A DNA stretch of 64,000 bases from Streptomyces megasporus (GTDB lineage Bacteria; Actinomycetota; Actinomycetes; Streptomycetales; Streptomycetaceae), in the NCBI RefSeq assembly GCF_000718985.1, contig NZ_JODL01000002.1:124001-188000 (forward strand), read 5' to 3'. Positions 8,471-16,954 of the stretch are shown here, one piece after another (position 1 is the stretch's first letter; every line of letters starts with the position of its first letter). The notes under the pieces were generated by a model. That model did not search any database and was not told the DNA's origin. It saw only the letters and a list, made by a program, of their open reading frames with translations. Both the position numbers and the translations under genes were made by a program.

Positions 8471-9376
8471 TCAGGAGGCTCCGGCGGCTCCTCCGTCCGG
8501 CCGTGTCGGGCGCGTACCGGCGGTCAGTTCGGCCCGTATGGCCGCGGCCACCTCCCAGTGCGCGGGGAGCGCGAGGTGTCCCAGGCCGCGGACCCGGATG
8601 TTGCAGGCGTCGAGGTCGGGGTGGTCGATCCGGGCGGTCTCGGCCGGGTCCATGAGCTGGTCCAGATCGCTCCAGAACGCCACGAAGCGGGTGCGGCAGC
8701 GCGGCGCGGGAGCGGCCAGTTCCCGGAGCACCTCGGACCCCGGACGGAGTTGACGCACGATCGGGTGCGCCGACATCAGGGGTGCCACGCGGGTGCCGGA
8801 ATGCGGGGTTCCGAGGGTCACCAGGGTGCGGACGCGGGTGTCGCCGCCCATGCGCTGGACGTAGTAGCGGGCGATCAGACCGCCCATGCTGTGCCCGACG
8901 ATGTCGATGCGGCGTCGGCCGGTGGCCTTGCGGATCTCGTCGACGCACTCCGCCAGCCGCTCGGCGGCACGGCGGATGTCGCAGGTCAGCGGGGAGTAGT
9001 TGAGGGCGTGGACGTCCCGCCAGCCGTTGCGCGTCAGAGAGCGGCGCAGCAGCGTGAACACCGAGCGGTTGTCGATGAAGCCGTGCAGCAACAGCACGGG
9101 CGGGCGTTCCCGCCCGTCCTCGCCGCCCCCGTCCGACGGTCGCCGGCAGTTCGTCCCCTCCCGCTCCCGTGTCACGGAGGTGGGCGGGTACCGCTCCTGT
9201 GAGATGCCGACGGGGTAGAGGAGGGTGCGTCCGGCCAGGAACGCGGCCTCCAGGGCGGCGGCCCGCAGCCCACGCGGTGTCAAGGGAATCAGGGACAGCG
9301 GGAGGACGCCGGGAAGGAAACCGAAGACGCCGGAGACAAGGCCGGATACGAAGGGTGGCATCCTCGTTACCCTCAT
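8471..9376 (-). CDS. Alpha/beta-hydrolase fold lipase or esterase
   Basis: 301 residues. After a hydrophobic N-terminal segment (about 10-33, signal anchor) comes the alpha/beta hydrolase core: oxyanion motif LLLHGF (about 95-100), nucleophile elbow GHSMGG with Ser163, and a late GLGHLALP segment that supplies the catalytic His. The closest known type is the EstA/lipase class 2 or PGAP1-like group; the substrate is unknown. The ATG at 9376 has GGGAGG 8 bases upstream, whereas the much longer in-frame extension upstream is low-complexity. Confidence 0.85.
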   Translation of the reverse strand: MRVTRMPPFVSGLVSGVFGFLPGVLPLSLIPLTPRGLRAAALEAAFLAGRTLLYPVGISQERYPPTSVTREREGTNCRRPSDGGGEDGRERPPVLLLHGFIDNRSVFTLLRRSLTRNGWRDVHALNYSPLTCDIRRAAERLAECVDEIRKATGRRRIDIVGHSMGGLIARYYVQRMGGDTRVRTLVTLGTPHSGTRVAPLMSAHPIVRQLRPGSEVLRELAAPAPRCRTRFVAFWSDLDQLMDPAETARIDHPDLDACNIRVRGLGHLALPAHWEVAAAIRAELTAGTRPTRPDGGAAGAS

Positions 9377-9809
9377 GACCGACGACCTCCCCTCGCGGTG
9401 CACCACGGGCACATCACTGCGTGTGCCCCCATGGGCGGCGGTGATGCGGACCGCGCTCCGATCGCTCCGGCGACGGCGGGCGACCGGGGGAGACGGGACG
9501 GACCGGGGTACGCCGCGCCACCGCGCCGCCCGGCAGGCGGCGCCGCGGCACGGTGTCCCGCCGCGGTTCCCCGACCGATCGGGAGGTACGCCGTGTCGCG
9601 TCGCGATGCCTGGACGTGACGCTCGACGGAACGGGCCCGACGGGAGGCGGACACGGGCACGCGTGGATGAACCATGTGTGATTTCCCCCTCCCTCCGTGT
9701 CGCGAAACTGCCGGGCGCGGGATGCTGGCGATAACGTGCGTTCACCGACAGCCGCTCGCTGGGAAGGCCAGACGGGCGGATTGGATCGCAGGTGTTGTGG
9801 GAGGCAGTG
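9377..9809. other. 433-bp divergent intergenic region
   Basis: This lies between the minus-strand hydrolase and plus-strand icmB and must hold both promoters. Open frames here translate to shadow-type Arg/Pro-rich sequence and I call no gene. No clear operator or RNA was recognised. Confidence 0.5.
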
Positions 9810-10226
9810 ATGGGTGTGTCGGGTCCGATCCGCGTAGTGATCGCCAAGCCGGGCCTCGACGGCCACGACCGCGGTGCGAAAGTGATCGCGCGGGCGCTGC
9901 GCGACGCCGGTATGGAGGTCATCTACACCGGCCTCCACCAGACGCCCGAGCAGATCGTGGACACCGCGATCCAGGAGGACGCCGACGCGATCGGCCTGTC
10001 CATCCTCTCCGGCGCGCACAACACGCTCTTCGCCAAGGTGCTGGAGCTGCTGCGCGAGCGTGACGCGGAGGACATCAAGGTCTTCGGCGGCGGCATCATC
10101 CCCGACGACGACATCCCCGCGCTCAAGGAGCAGGGCGTCGCCGCGATCTTCACCCCGGGGGCCCCCACCGGCGACGTGGTCGAGTGGGTGCGCTCGCACA
10201 TCGGCTCGGGCTCGGTGGCGGCCTGA
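9810..10226 (+). CDS. icmB: Cobalamin-binding small subunit of isobutyryl-CoA mutase
   Basis: 138 residues, a stand-alone B12-binding domain. It has the cobalamin signature D-x-H-x-x-G as DGHDRG (17-22, axial ligand His19), followed by GLSILSGAH and the glycine-rich GGGII loop. The length matches the small IcmB subunit (about 136 residues) of S. cinnamonensis, which pairs with a separately encoded IcmA to interconvert isobutyryl-CoA and n-butyryl-CoA, supplying polyketide precursors. The large subunit is not in this window. A nearby ATG at 9792 exists, but the one at 9810 follows GGGAGG at normal spacing. Confidence 0.85.
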   Translation: MGVSGPIRVVIAKPGLDGHDRGAKVIARALRDAGMEVIYTGLHQTPEQIVDTAIQEDADAIGLSILSGAHNTLFAKVLELLRERDAEDIKVFGGGIIPDDDIPALKEQGVAAIFTPGAPTGDVVEWVRSHIGSGSVAA

Positions 10227-10236
10227 GGCACCGGGA

Positions 10237-11835
10237 TCACCGCCCCGGCGCCGGGCCGCCCCGCGCCGGGTCCAGCTCCGCGAGCATCGTGGCGCGGAGG
10301 TGGAGCGTGGCCACCAGCCGCTGGAACGCCTCCGCCCAGTAGCCGCCGGCCCCCGGCGACCCGCCCTCCGGCTCGTCGGGCACGGCGGCCAGCGGGGCGA
10401 GGCGGTCGGCCTGGGCCGGGTCCAGACAGCGTTCGGCCAGGCCCATCACCCCGCTGAAGCTCCACGGGTAGCTGCCCGCGTCCCGTGCGATCTCCAGCGC
10501 GTCCACCACCGCGCGCCCCAGAGGCTCGGCCCAGGGGACCGCGCACACCCCCAGTACCCGGAACGCCTCGGACAGCCCGTGGGCCGCGATGAACTCCGCC
10601 GCCCACTCCGCCCGTTCCTCCGGGGGCAGCACGGTCAACAGCCGCGCCGGATCGCCGGGGACCGCCGTCACCGGGGCGGACGGCTTGCCCAGCAGGGCCC
10701 GCGCCCACGCCGTGTTCCGCTGGCGCACCGCCGCCTGCGCCCAGGCGGCGTGCACCTCCGACGCCCAGTCGTCGGCGACCGGAAGGGCCACGATCTGGGC
10801 GGGTGTGCGGCTGCCCAGGTGTTCCGACCAGCCGTCGAGCGGTGCGGCCTCCACCACCTGGGCCAGCCACCACGACCGCTCGCCGCGACCGGTGGGGGGC
10901 TTGGGCGACACACCGTCGCGCTGCATGCCCGCGTCGCACTCGTACGGCGCCTCGACCGCCAGCCGGACGGACCGGCTGGTGCGATCCAGGGCGACGCAGG
11001 CCCGGGCCCGGACCGCCATCCGCGCGGCCAGCGCGGAGCCGGGCAGCGCCGACAGCAGTTCGGCGGCGGTGGCCCGGACGGTGCGGCTGCGGTCGGTCAG
11101 CGCCTGTTCGAGGAACGCCTCGTCGTCCGGGGACAGGCCCTCGCGCAGCGAGTCGAGGAACATCAGCCGGTCCTCCGCCCGCTCCGCGGACCAGGTGCTC
11201 GCCAGCAGTTCGCGGGCCGCCGCGGGGTCGCGGCGCCGCAGCGACACCAACAGCGCGGACCGCTCGGCGAACAGGCCCTCCTCCCACAGCCGCCGGGCGG
11301 CGGCCTCGTCGGGCCCGGCCGTGTCGGCCGCCGCCGCGCCCGACGCGGGCTCCACACCGCGCCCCGTCCCGCCGCGCAGCGCGAACTTCCAGTCCGGGTT
11401 GAGCCGGGCCAGCCACAGGGCTCGGGGCCCGCCCAGGGTCAGGGCGCCCGCGCGCAGGTCGGTGCGGGCGCGGGCCGCGTCCAACAGGGCGGGCAGCGAC
11501 TCGGCCGGGGCACGGTAGCCGTGGGCGTTGGCGGCGGTCAGCCACTGGGGGAGCAACTCGGCGAGGTCGGGCGCGGCGCCCCGGCGTCCCCCTCCGGCGC
11601 CGGGGCGGTCGGTGAGCAGCAGCGCCAGCCGACGGGCGGCGGCCGGCGGCAACGGTGGACGCGAATCCTCGGGAGCGGGCTCGGGCCGCGGCGCCGCGGC
11701 GGCGGGACGCAGCCCGGCCCGCCGCCGCACCGTCTCCACCGCGGCGGCGTCCAGCAGCGCCGCGACCGACCCGCCGGGCGGGGTGCGTCGCTCGGCGCCC
11801 AACAGCGCGGCGCCCACCAGCTCGTTCCAGTTCAC
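10237..11835 (-). CDS. DUF5691 family protein
   Basis: About 532 residues, largely alpha-helical with HEAT-like repeats of charged and small residues (for example DRLMFLDSLREGLSPDDEAF then LEQALTDRSRTVRATAAELL). It starts NWNELVGAALLGAERR, which I associate with DUF5691. No catalytic motif is evident; a scaffold or adaptor role is inferred. The GTG start at 11835 overlaps the stop of the upstream SWIM gene by 4 bases, with GGAGGAGG about 8 bases before it, so the two proteins are translationally coupled. It belongs to the SWIM/MoxR/DUF5682/VWA neighbourhood. Confidence 0.8.
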   Translation of the reverse strand: MNWNELVGAALLGAERRTPPGGSVAALLDAAAVETVRRRAGLRPAAAAPRPEPAPEDSRPPLPPAAARRLALLLTDRPGAGGGRRGAAPDLAELLPQWLTAANAHGYRAPAESLPALLDAARARTDLRAGALTLGGPRALWLARLNPDWKFALRGGTGRGVEPASGAAAADTAGPDEAAARRLWEEGLFAERSALLVSLRRRDPAAARELLASTWSAERAEDRLMFLDSLREGLSPDDEAFLEQALTDRSRTVRATAAELLSALPGSALAARMAVRARACVALDRTSRSVRLAVEAPYECDAGMQRDGVSPKPPTGRGERSWWLAQVVEAAPLDGWSEHLGSRTPAQIVALPVADDWASEVHAAWAQAAVRQRNTAWARALLGKPSAPVTAVPGDPARLLTVLPPEERAEWAAEFIAAHGLSEAFRVLGVCAVPWAEPLGRAVVDALEIARDAGSYPWSFSGVMGLAERCLDPAQADRLAPLAAVPDEPEGGSPGAGGYWAEAFQRLVATLHLRATMLAELDPARGGPAPGR

Positions 11836-13235
11836 GCGGCACCTCCTCCGACGTCCGCAACGGTGAGCGGTATCGCCCTCTTCGACCAGACCGTGTACGG
11901 GGTGAAACCCCGGGGCCCGCACTCCCCGAACACCGTGACCGGCCCGCCGCCCGACACGGCGGCGAGCCGCCACATTCGGGAGCGCGTCGCCTCCGTCACG
12001 GCCACCGGCAGCGCCGAGTCGCCCTCGGCGTCCGCCAGTTGCCAGCCCTCGCCGACCGGCACGGGCACCACGTCGGCCAGGATCACCGGCCAGCCCTCCA
12101 ACCAGGGATCGCCGCACAGGGCGGCCCCGTACGCGGCCAGCGCGTCGTGGACGCCCACCCCCGGCGGCACACCGCCCGGCTCCGGCGCCGCGTGACGCTC
12201 CCCGAGGACGGCGCGCAGCGCCCGCGCGCCCGGGTGGTAGGCGAGATCGGCGTCCACCGAGGAGCCGATCGGCAGCGTCAACTCCGGAGCGCGTCCGGCC
12301 GCCCCGAAGGAGAGCAGCAGCGCCGGCCGCCCGGTGCGCAGCCCGTACAGCCAGACGCGGCGCGTCGTCAGCCTTCCGTCCTCGCCGTCGTGTTGCCCCA
12401 GCACCAGCCAGTCGTCGCGCACCACCGCGTCGCGGTCGGCGAGGACCTCGGCGCTCTCCACGGTGAGCCCCACCCGGGACCGCACGGTCGCGGCCAGCGG
12501 CTCCGGCAGTCCGTCGATGCCCAGGAACCCTCGGCCGAGCAGGTGCAGCAAGGCGCACTCCTCCACCATCCGGGACGGCCATCCGGCGCCGGAACCGGGG
12601 ATCGACCCCAACTCCCGCACCCGCGCGGCCAGCCCCGGCGCCTGGGCGTCCACCATGCGCTTGGCCGTCTCCTCCCAGACGGCGTACCCCGACTGCTCGA
12701 CGCCCGCCAACCCGCCGCGCAGCAGATCCTCCAGACGCCGCTCCAACTCGGTGGCGCCCGCCGCGATCCGCGCGGCCCGCTGCTCGGCCCGGCGGCGCGC
12801 GGCCCTCGGGTCGGCGGGGGCCGCCGCCCGCTCCCCGTCGCGGGCGGCGGCTGCCTTGCGGAGTTCCCTCCCCTCCCGCTCGCGGCGCCCGTCCAGCCAG
12901 GACTCGGCCCACTCCGGAACGGACCCCGGTGCGTCCGGCACCGCCTCGGCGCCCTCCGACCAGAGCAGGAGGAGCCCCAACGCGTGCTTGCAGGGGAACT
13001 TCCGACTGGGGCAGCTACACCGGTACCCCGGAGCGCTGCCGCCCGCGACGTCCACCACCGTCCGGTACGGCCTGCTTCCGCTGCCCTTGCACTGCCCCCA
13101 GACCGCGCCCCGTCCCGCCCCGGTATCGGACCAGGGGCCGGGCGCGGCCAGTTTCGCCCCGGCCTTCCGGGATGCCGCGTCAGGCGCCAGCGCCAGCACC
13201 TGCTCCGCAGACCAGCGGGATTCCCCCGTGCTCAT
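11832..13235 (-). CDS. SWIM zinc-finger protein
   Basis: 467 residues. Near the N-terminus is a SWIM zinc finger of the form CxCx6CxH: Cys73, Cys75, Cys82 and His84 in RCSCPSRKFPCKH. SWIM fingers bind nucleic acid or protein partners. The rest is a charged helical linker and a beta-rich C-terminal half without recognised motifs. It resembles E. coli YehQ by its role in a MoxR/VWA/DUF5682 cluster. The ATG at 13235 was chosen since GAAGGGC precedes it and upstream codons are unlikely coding. It is first in a two-gene operon driven by an apparent DNA-damage promoter at 13337-13359. Confidence 0.85.
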   Translation of the reverse strand: MSTGESRWSAEQVLALAPDAASRKAGAKLAAPGPWSDTGAGRGAVWGQCKGSGSRPYRTVVDVAGGSAPGYRCSCPSRKFPCKHALGLLLLWSEGAEAVPDAPGSVPEWAESWLDGRREREGRELRKAAAARDGERAAAPADPRAARRRAEQRAARIAAGATELERRLEDLLRGGLAGVEQSGYAVWEETAKRMVDAQAPGLAARVRELGSIPGSGAGWPSRMVEECALLHLLGRGFLGIDGLPEPLAATVRSRVGLTVESAEVLADRDAVVRDDWLVLGQHDGEDGRLTTRRVWLYGLRTGRPALLLSFGAAGRAPELTLPIGSSVDADLAYHPGARALRAVLGERHAAPEPGGVPPGVGVHDALAAYGAALCGDPWLEGWPVILADVVPVPVGEGWQLADAEGDSALPVAVTEATRSRMWRLAAVSGGGPVTVFGECGPRGFTPYTVWSKRAIPLTVADVGGGAA

Positions 13236-13336
13236 GTGCCCTTCGCTCTCCCCACACGGACGCGTGGCTGTCGTCGCCGTTGCTCTCACAGACCGGAATC
13301 GGAAGATCGCTCTCTGTGCGATGCAGCATGTGAAAG

Positions 13337-13359
13337 ACCGTATGAGCCACCACTGACAA
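13337..13359 (-). promoter_or_regulatory. PafBC/RecA-NDp-type DNA-damage promoter
   Basis: On the minus strand TTGTCAGTG, then exactly 8 bases, then TACGGT. This fits the published mycobacterial LexA-independent DNA-damage motif TTGTCRGTG-N8-TAnnnT, recognised through PafBC. It faces the SWIM gene with a leader of roughly 95 bases. Confidence 0.65.
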
Positions 13360-13406
13360 TCTTGTTCGCACCGCTGTGACCTGCGGAGACGTCGATCCGG
13401 GCCGGA

Positions 13407-13429
13407 ATGTCAGTGGTGACGTGCAAGGT
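13407..13429 (+). promoter_or_regulatory. Degenerate PafBC-type promoter facing the MoxR operon
   Basis: ATGTCAGTG, 8 bases, then CAAGGT: two mismatches to TTGTCRGTG-N8-TAnnnT. It is the inverted partner of the element at 13337-13359; 11 bases (TGTCAGTGGTG) match exactly. Its position also argues against starting the MoxR protein at 13407. Confidence 0.4.
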
Positions 13430-13469
13430 GATGGGCGAACCGGAACCAGCCGCCTGCGAGGGGGAGAAC

Positions 13470-14570
13470 GTGACCGCCACCACCAGCGCACCGGCCGCTC
13501 TGCGGCCCCACGCCGAGGACGCCTTCGCCGAGGAGTTGAAAGCCCTCGAAGCCGTGGACGACCGGCCGCGCCCGGAGCGGTGGAGGCTGTCGCCCTGGGC
13601 CGTCGCCACCTACCTGCTCGGCGGCACCCTGCCGGACGGCACGGTCGTCAGCCCCAAGTACGTCGGCCCGCGCCGGATCGTCGAGGTGGCCGTCACCACG
13701 CTGGCCACCGACCGGGCCCTGCTGCTCCTGGGGGTGCCCGGCACCGCCAAGACGTGGGTCTCCGAACACCTGGCGGCGGCCGTCAGCGGCGACTCCACCC
13801 TGCTGGTGCAGGGCACGGCCGGAACGGCCGAGGAGGCCGTCCGCTACGGCTGGAACTACGCGCAGCTTCTGGCCAAGGGCCCCAGTCGCGAGGCTTTGGT
13901 GCCCAGCCCCGTCATGCGGGCCATGGCCGACGGCATGATCGCCCGGGTCGAGGAGCTGACCCGCATCCCGGCCGACGTGCAGGACACCCTGATCACCATC
14001 CTGTCGGAGAAGACGCTGCCGATCCCGGAGCTGGGCGAGGAGGTCCAGGCGGTCCGCGGCTTCAACCTGATCGCCACGGCCAACGACCGTGACAAGGGCG
14101 TCAACGAACTCTCCAGCGCCCTGCGCCGCCGCTTCAACACGGTGGTGCTGCCGCTGCCCGAGACGCCCGAGGCCGAGGTGGACATCGTGGCGCGGCGCGT
14201 GGAGCAGATCGGCCGCTCGCTGGACCTGCCGGCCGTCCCCGACGGCATCGACGAGATCCGCCGCGTCGTCACGGTCTTCCGCGAGCTGCGGGACGGGGTC
14301 ACCACCGACGGCCGCACCAAGCTCAAGTCGCCCTCGGGCACCCTGTCGACGGCCGAGGCCATCTCGGTGGTCACCGGAGGGCTGGCCCTGGCCGCCCACT
14401 TCGGCGACGGGGTGCTGCGCGCGAGCGACGTGGCCGCGGGCATCCTCGGCGCCGTCGTCCGCGACCCGGCCGCCGACCGCGTGATCTGGCAGGAGTACCT
14501 GGAGGCGGTCGTCCGCGAGCGCGAGGGCTGGAAGGACTTCTACCGCGCCTGCCGCGAGGTGAGCGCATGA
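13470..14570 (+). CDS. MoxR-type AAA+ ATPase
   Basis: 366 residues. Walker A is GVPGTAKT (88-95), sensor 1 is in FNLIATANDRD and the arginine finger in ALRRRFN. The Walker B region reads RVEELTRIP where MoxR proteins usually have (F/I)DE(I/L)NR, so the first acidic residue is Glu. MoxR ATPases work with VWA proteins as chaperone-like remodellers of metal-containing or multi-subunit partners. It resembles E. coli YehL by context. The GTG start follows GAGGGGGAG. Its stop overlaps the start of the DUF5682 gene by 4 bases. Confidence 0.9.
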   Translation: MTATTSAPAALRPHAEDAFAEELKALEAVDDRPRPERWRLSPWAVATYLLGGTLPDGTVVSPKYVGPRRIVEVAVTTLATDRALLLLGVPGTAKTWVSEHLAAAVSGDSTLLVQGTAGTAEEAVRYGWNYAQLLAKGPSREALVPSPVMRAMADGMIARVEELTRIPADVQDTLITILSEKTLPIPELGEEVQAVRGFNLIATANDRDKGVNELSSALRRRFNTVVLPLPETPEAEVDIVARRVEQIGRSLDLPAVPDGIDEIRRVVTVFRELRDGVTTDGRTKLKSPSGTLSTAEAISVVTGGLALAAHFGDGVLRASDVAAGILGAVVRDPAADRVIWQEYLEAVVREREGWKDFYRACREVSA

Positions 14571-16954
14571 CGACCGTGCCCGGCGCGGGTCCGCTGCTGA
14601 TGGGCGTGCGCCACCACGGCCCCGGATCGGCGCGGGCGGTGTTGGCGGCGCTGACGGCCCGCGAACCGAAGGTGCTGCTGGTGGAGGGCCCGCCGGAGGC
14701 CGACGCGGTGGTGGAGGCGGCCGCGCACGAGGAGATGCGCCCGCCGGTCGCGCTGCTGGCCCACGTGGTGGACGAGCCGGGCCGGGCGGCGTTCTGGCCG
14801 CTGGCGGAGTTCTCCCCCGAATGGGTCGCCATCCGCTGGGCGCTGGCCCGTGGGGTGCCGGTGCGGTTCTTCGACCTGCCCGCCGCCCACTCGCTGATGT
14901 CGGAAGGTTCCGAGGAGAGCGCCGGCGAGGAGGAGCCGGAGGCCGAGGGGGTGCGCCTCGACCCGCTGCGGGTGCTCGCCGAGGCGGCCGGGCACGACGA
15001 TCCCGAGCGCTGGTGGGAGGACGTCGTGGAGCACCGCGGCGGGCTCTCCGCCGACCCCTGCGCGCCCTTCGCCGTCCTCGCCGACGCCATGGCCGCCCTG
15101 CGCGAGACGCGCGGCGGCCCCCTCGGCGACCCGGGCCACCGGCGCGACGCGGTGCGCGAGGCCCACATGCGGCTGCGGCTGCGGGAGGCGCGGAAGGAGT
15201 TCGGCGACGACGCCGTCGCCGTCGTCTGCGGCGCCTGGCACGTGCCCGCGCTCACCGCCCGGACGACCGTCACCGCCGATCGGCGACTCCTCAAGGGGCT
15301 GCCCAAGGCGAAGACGGAGATCACCTGGGTGCCGTGGACCCACGAGCGGCTGGCCCGACACAGCGGCTACGGCGCCGGCATCACCTCCCCCGGCTGGTAC
15401 GGGCACCTGTTCTCCTCGCCCGACCGGCCCGTGGAGCGGTGGATGACGAAGGTCGCCCGGCTGCTGCGCGAAGAGGACATCGCCGTGTCGTCGGCGCACG
15501 TCATCGAGGCGGTCCGGCTGGCGGACACCCTCGCCGCCCTGCGCGGACGACCGCTGCCCGGACTGGGCGAGACGGTCGACGCGGTGCGGGCCGTGATGTG
15601 CGAGGGATCGGACGTGCCGCTCGCCCTCGTCCACGACCGGCTGATCGTGGGCGACGCCCTGGGCGAGGTGCCCCGGGAGGTGCCGGCCGTGCCCCTCCAG
15701 CGCGATCTGGCCCGCACCCAGAGGTCGCTGCGCCTGAAACCCGAGGCGCGCGAGCGGGAATTGGACCTCGACCTGCGCGGGGAGAACGACACCGCCCGCA
15801 GCAGACTGCTGCACCGGCTGCGGCTGCTCGGCGTCGACTGGGGCGAACCGGCGCGCGGTCGCACGGGCACCACCGGCACCTTCCGGGAGACCTGGCGGCT
15901 GTGCTGGCGACCGGAGCTGTCGGTGCGGGTCGCCGAGGCCGGGGTGTGGGGCACCACCGTGGTCGGGGCGGCCACCGCCAAGGCCGAGGCGCTGGCCCGC
16001 GATGCCGAGGCGCTGGCCGAGGTCACCGAGCTGGCCGAGCGCTGCCTGCTCGCCGGGCTCGGCGACGCCCTGCCCGTGGTGATGCGCGCCCTGGCCGACC
16101 GCGCCGCCCTCGACGCCGACGTCGGCCACCTCGCCCAGGCCCTGCCCGCGCTGGTGCGCTCCGTCCGCTACGGAGACGTACGCGGCACGGACGCCGCCGC
16201 GCTGCGCGAGGTCGCCGAAGGGCTCGCCGAGCGGGTGTGCGTCGGGCTGCCGCCCGCCTGTGCGGGGCTCGACGCCGACGGCGCGGCCGAGATGCGCGGC
16301 CATGTGGACGCCGCGCACCGGGCGATCGTCCTGCTGGAGCGGGACGAGCTGCTCGCCCGCTGGCGGGCGGTGCTGCGCACCCTCGCCGAGCGCGACCGCG
16401 TCCCCGGAGTGGTCCGGGGCCGCTGCGCCCGGCTGCTGCTGGACGACGGGCGGCTCGAGGACGACGAGGCGGCCCGGCTGATGGGGCTCGCCCTCTCGCC
16501 GGGCACCGAACCTGGGGACGCGGCGGCCTGGATCGAGGGATTCCTGGCGGGCGGCGGCATGCTCCTCGCCCACGACGAACGGCTGCTGGGCCTGGTGGAC
16601 ACCTGGCTGACGGGGATACCGGGGGAGTCGTTCACGGACGTCCTGCCGCTGCTGCGCCGGACGTTCGCCGCGTACGAGCCGGGGGTGCGGCGCACGGTCG
16701 GCGAGCTGGTCCGGCGCGGCCCGACGGGGTCGGGCGGGCCGGGCGCGGCGGAGTGGGAGGCGGTGCCCGGCTTCGGGACGGGGCTCGACGGGGAGCGGGC
16801 CGACGCCGTCCTGCCGACCCTGCGGCTGCTGCTGGGGACGCGCCCGGCGGGCTCGGCTGCCCCGGCTGCTCCGGAGGACCGGAAGAACCAGAAGGACCGG
16901 AAGGACACGACGGAACCGGCCGGAACGGCACGGAAGGCGGTGACCGCACGATGA
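14567..16954 (+). CDS. DUF5682 family protein with TraB/TIKI-like N-terminal motifs
   Basis: 795 residues, the largest member of the cluster. The N-terminus reads MGVRHHGPGSAR then VLLVEGPPEAD, and about 200 residues on comes VVCGAWHVPAL. This order (G-x-H-x-G near a strand end, then E-G-P, then G-A-x-H) resembles the TraB/TIKI/ChaN/EreA superfamily of metal-dependent hydrolase-like domains. The remaining two thirds is helical and Leu/Ala/Arg-rich. I recall E. coli YehM as the same family. It is coupled to the MoxR gene before it and the VWA gene after it by ATGA overlaps, so the three products probably form one complex. Biochemical activity is unknown. Confidence 0.8.
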   Translation: MTTVPGAGPLLMGVRHHGPGSARAVLAALTAREPKVLLVEGPPEADAVVEAAAHEEMRPPVALLAHVVDEPGRAAFWPLAEFSPEWVAIRWALARGVPVRFFDLPAAHSLMSEGSEESAGEEEPEAEGVRLDPLRVLAEAAGHDDPERWWEDVVEHRGGLSADPCAPFAVLADAMAALRETRGGPLGDPGHRRDAVREAHMRLRLREARKEFGDDAVAVVCGAWHVPALTARTTVTADRRLLKGLPKAKTEITWVPWTHERLARHSGYGAGITSPGWYGHLFSSPDRPVERWMTKVARLLREEDIAVSSAHVIEAVRLADTLAALRGRPLPGLGETVDAVRAVMCEGSDVPLALVHDRLIVGDALGEVPREVPAVPLQRDLARTQRSLRLKPEARERELDLDLRGENDTARSRLLHRLRLLGVDWGEPARGRTGTTGTFRETWRLCWRPELSVRVAEAGVWGTTVVGAATAKAEALARDAEALAEVTELAERCLLAGLGDALPVVMRALADRAALDADVGHLAQALPALVRSVRYGDVRGTDAAALREVAEGLAERVCVGLPPACAGLDADGAAEMRGHVDAAHRAIVLLERDELLARWRAVLRTLAERDRVPGVVRGRCARLLLDDGRLEDDEAARLMGLALSPGTEPGDAAAWIEGFLAGGGMLLAHDERLLGLVDTWLTGIPGESFTDVLPLLRRTFAAYEPGVRRTVGELVRRGPTGSGGPGAAEWEAVPGFGTGLDGERADAVLPTLRLLLGTRPAGSAAPAAPEDRKNQKDRKDTTEPAGTARKAVTAR

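Noticed and set aside
9418..9675. Overlapping open frames on both strands between the hydrolase and icmB genes
   Set aside because: The translations are Arg/Pro/Ala-rich without hydrophobic pattern or ribosome sites and look like high-GC shadow frames.
9711..9745. Third PafBC-like element on the minus strand (CTGTCGGTG-N8-TTATCG)
   Set aside because: The -35 has one mismatch and the -10 does not fit TAnnnT; it also lies 350 bases from the nearest minus-strand start.
10237..12912. A long 891-residue frame covering DUF5691 and much of the SWIM gene
   Set aside because: The upstream portion is the shadow of the SWIM gene in another frame; the coupled GTG at 11835 with GGAGGAGG is the real start.
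13407..13469. Upstream GTG/ATG starts for the MoxR protein
   Set aside because: They would lie inside the candidate promoter; the GTG at 13470 has a strong GAGGGGGAG site and the family N-terminus.
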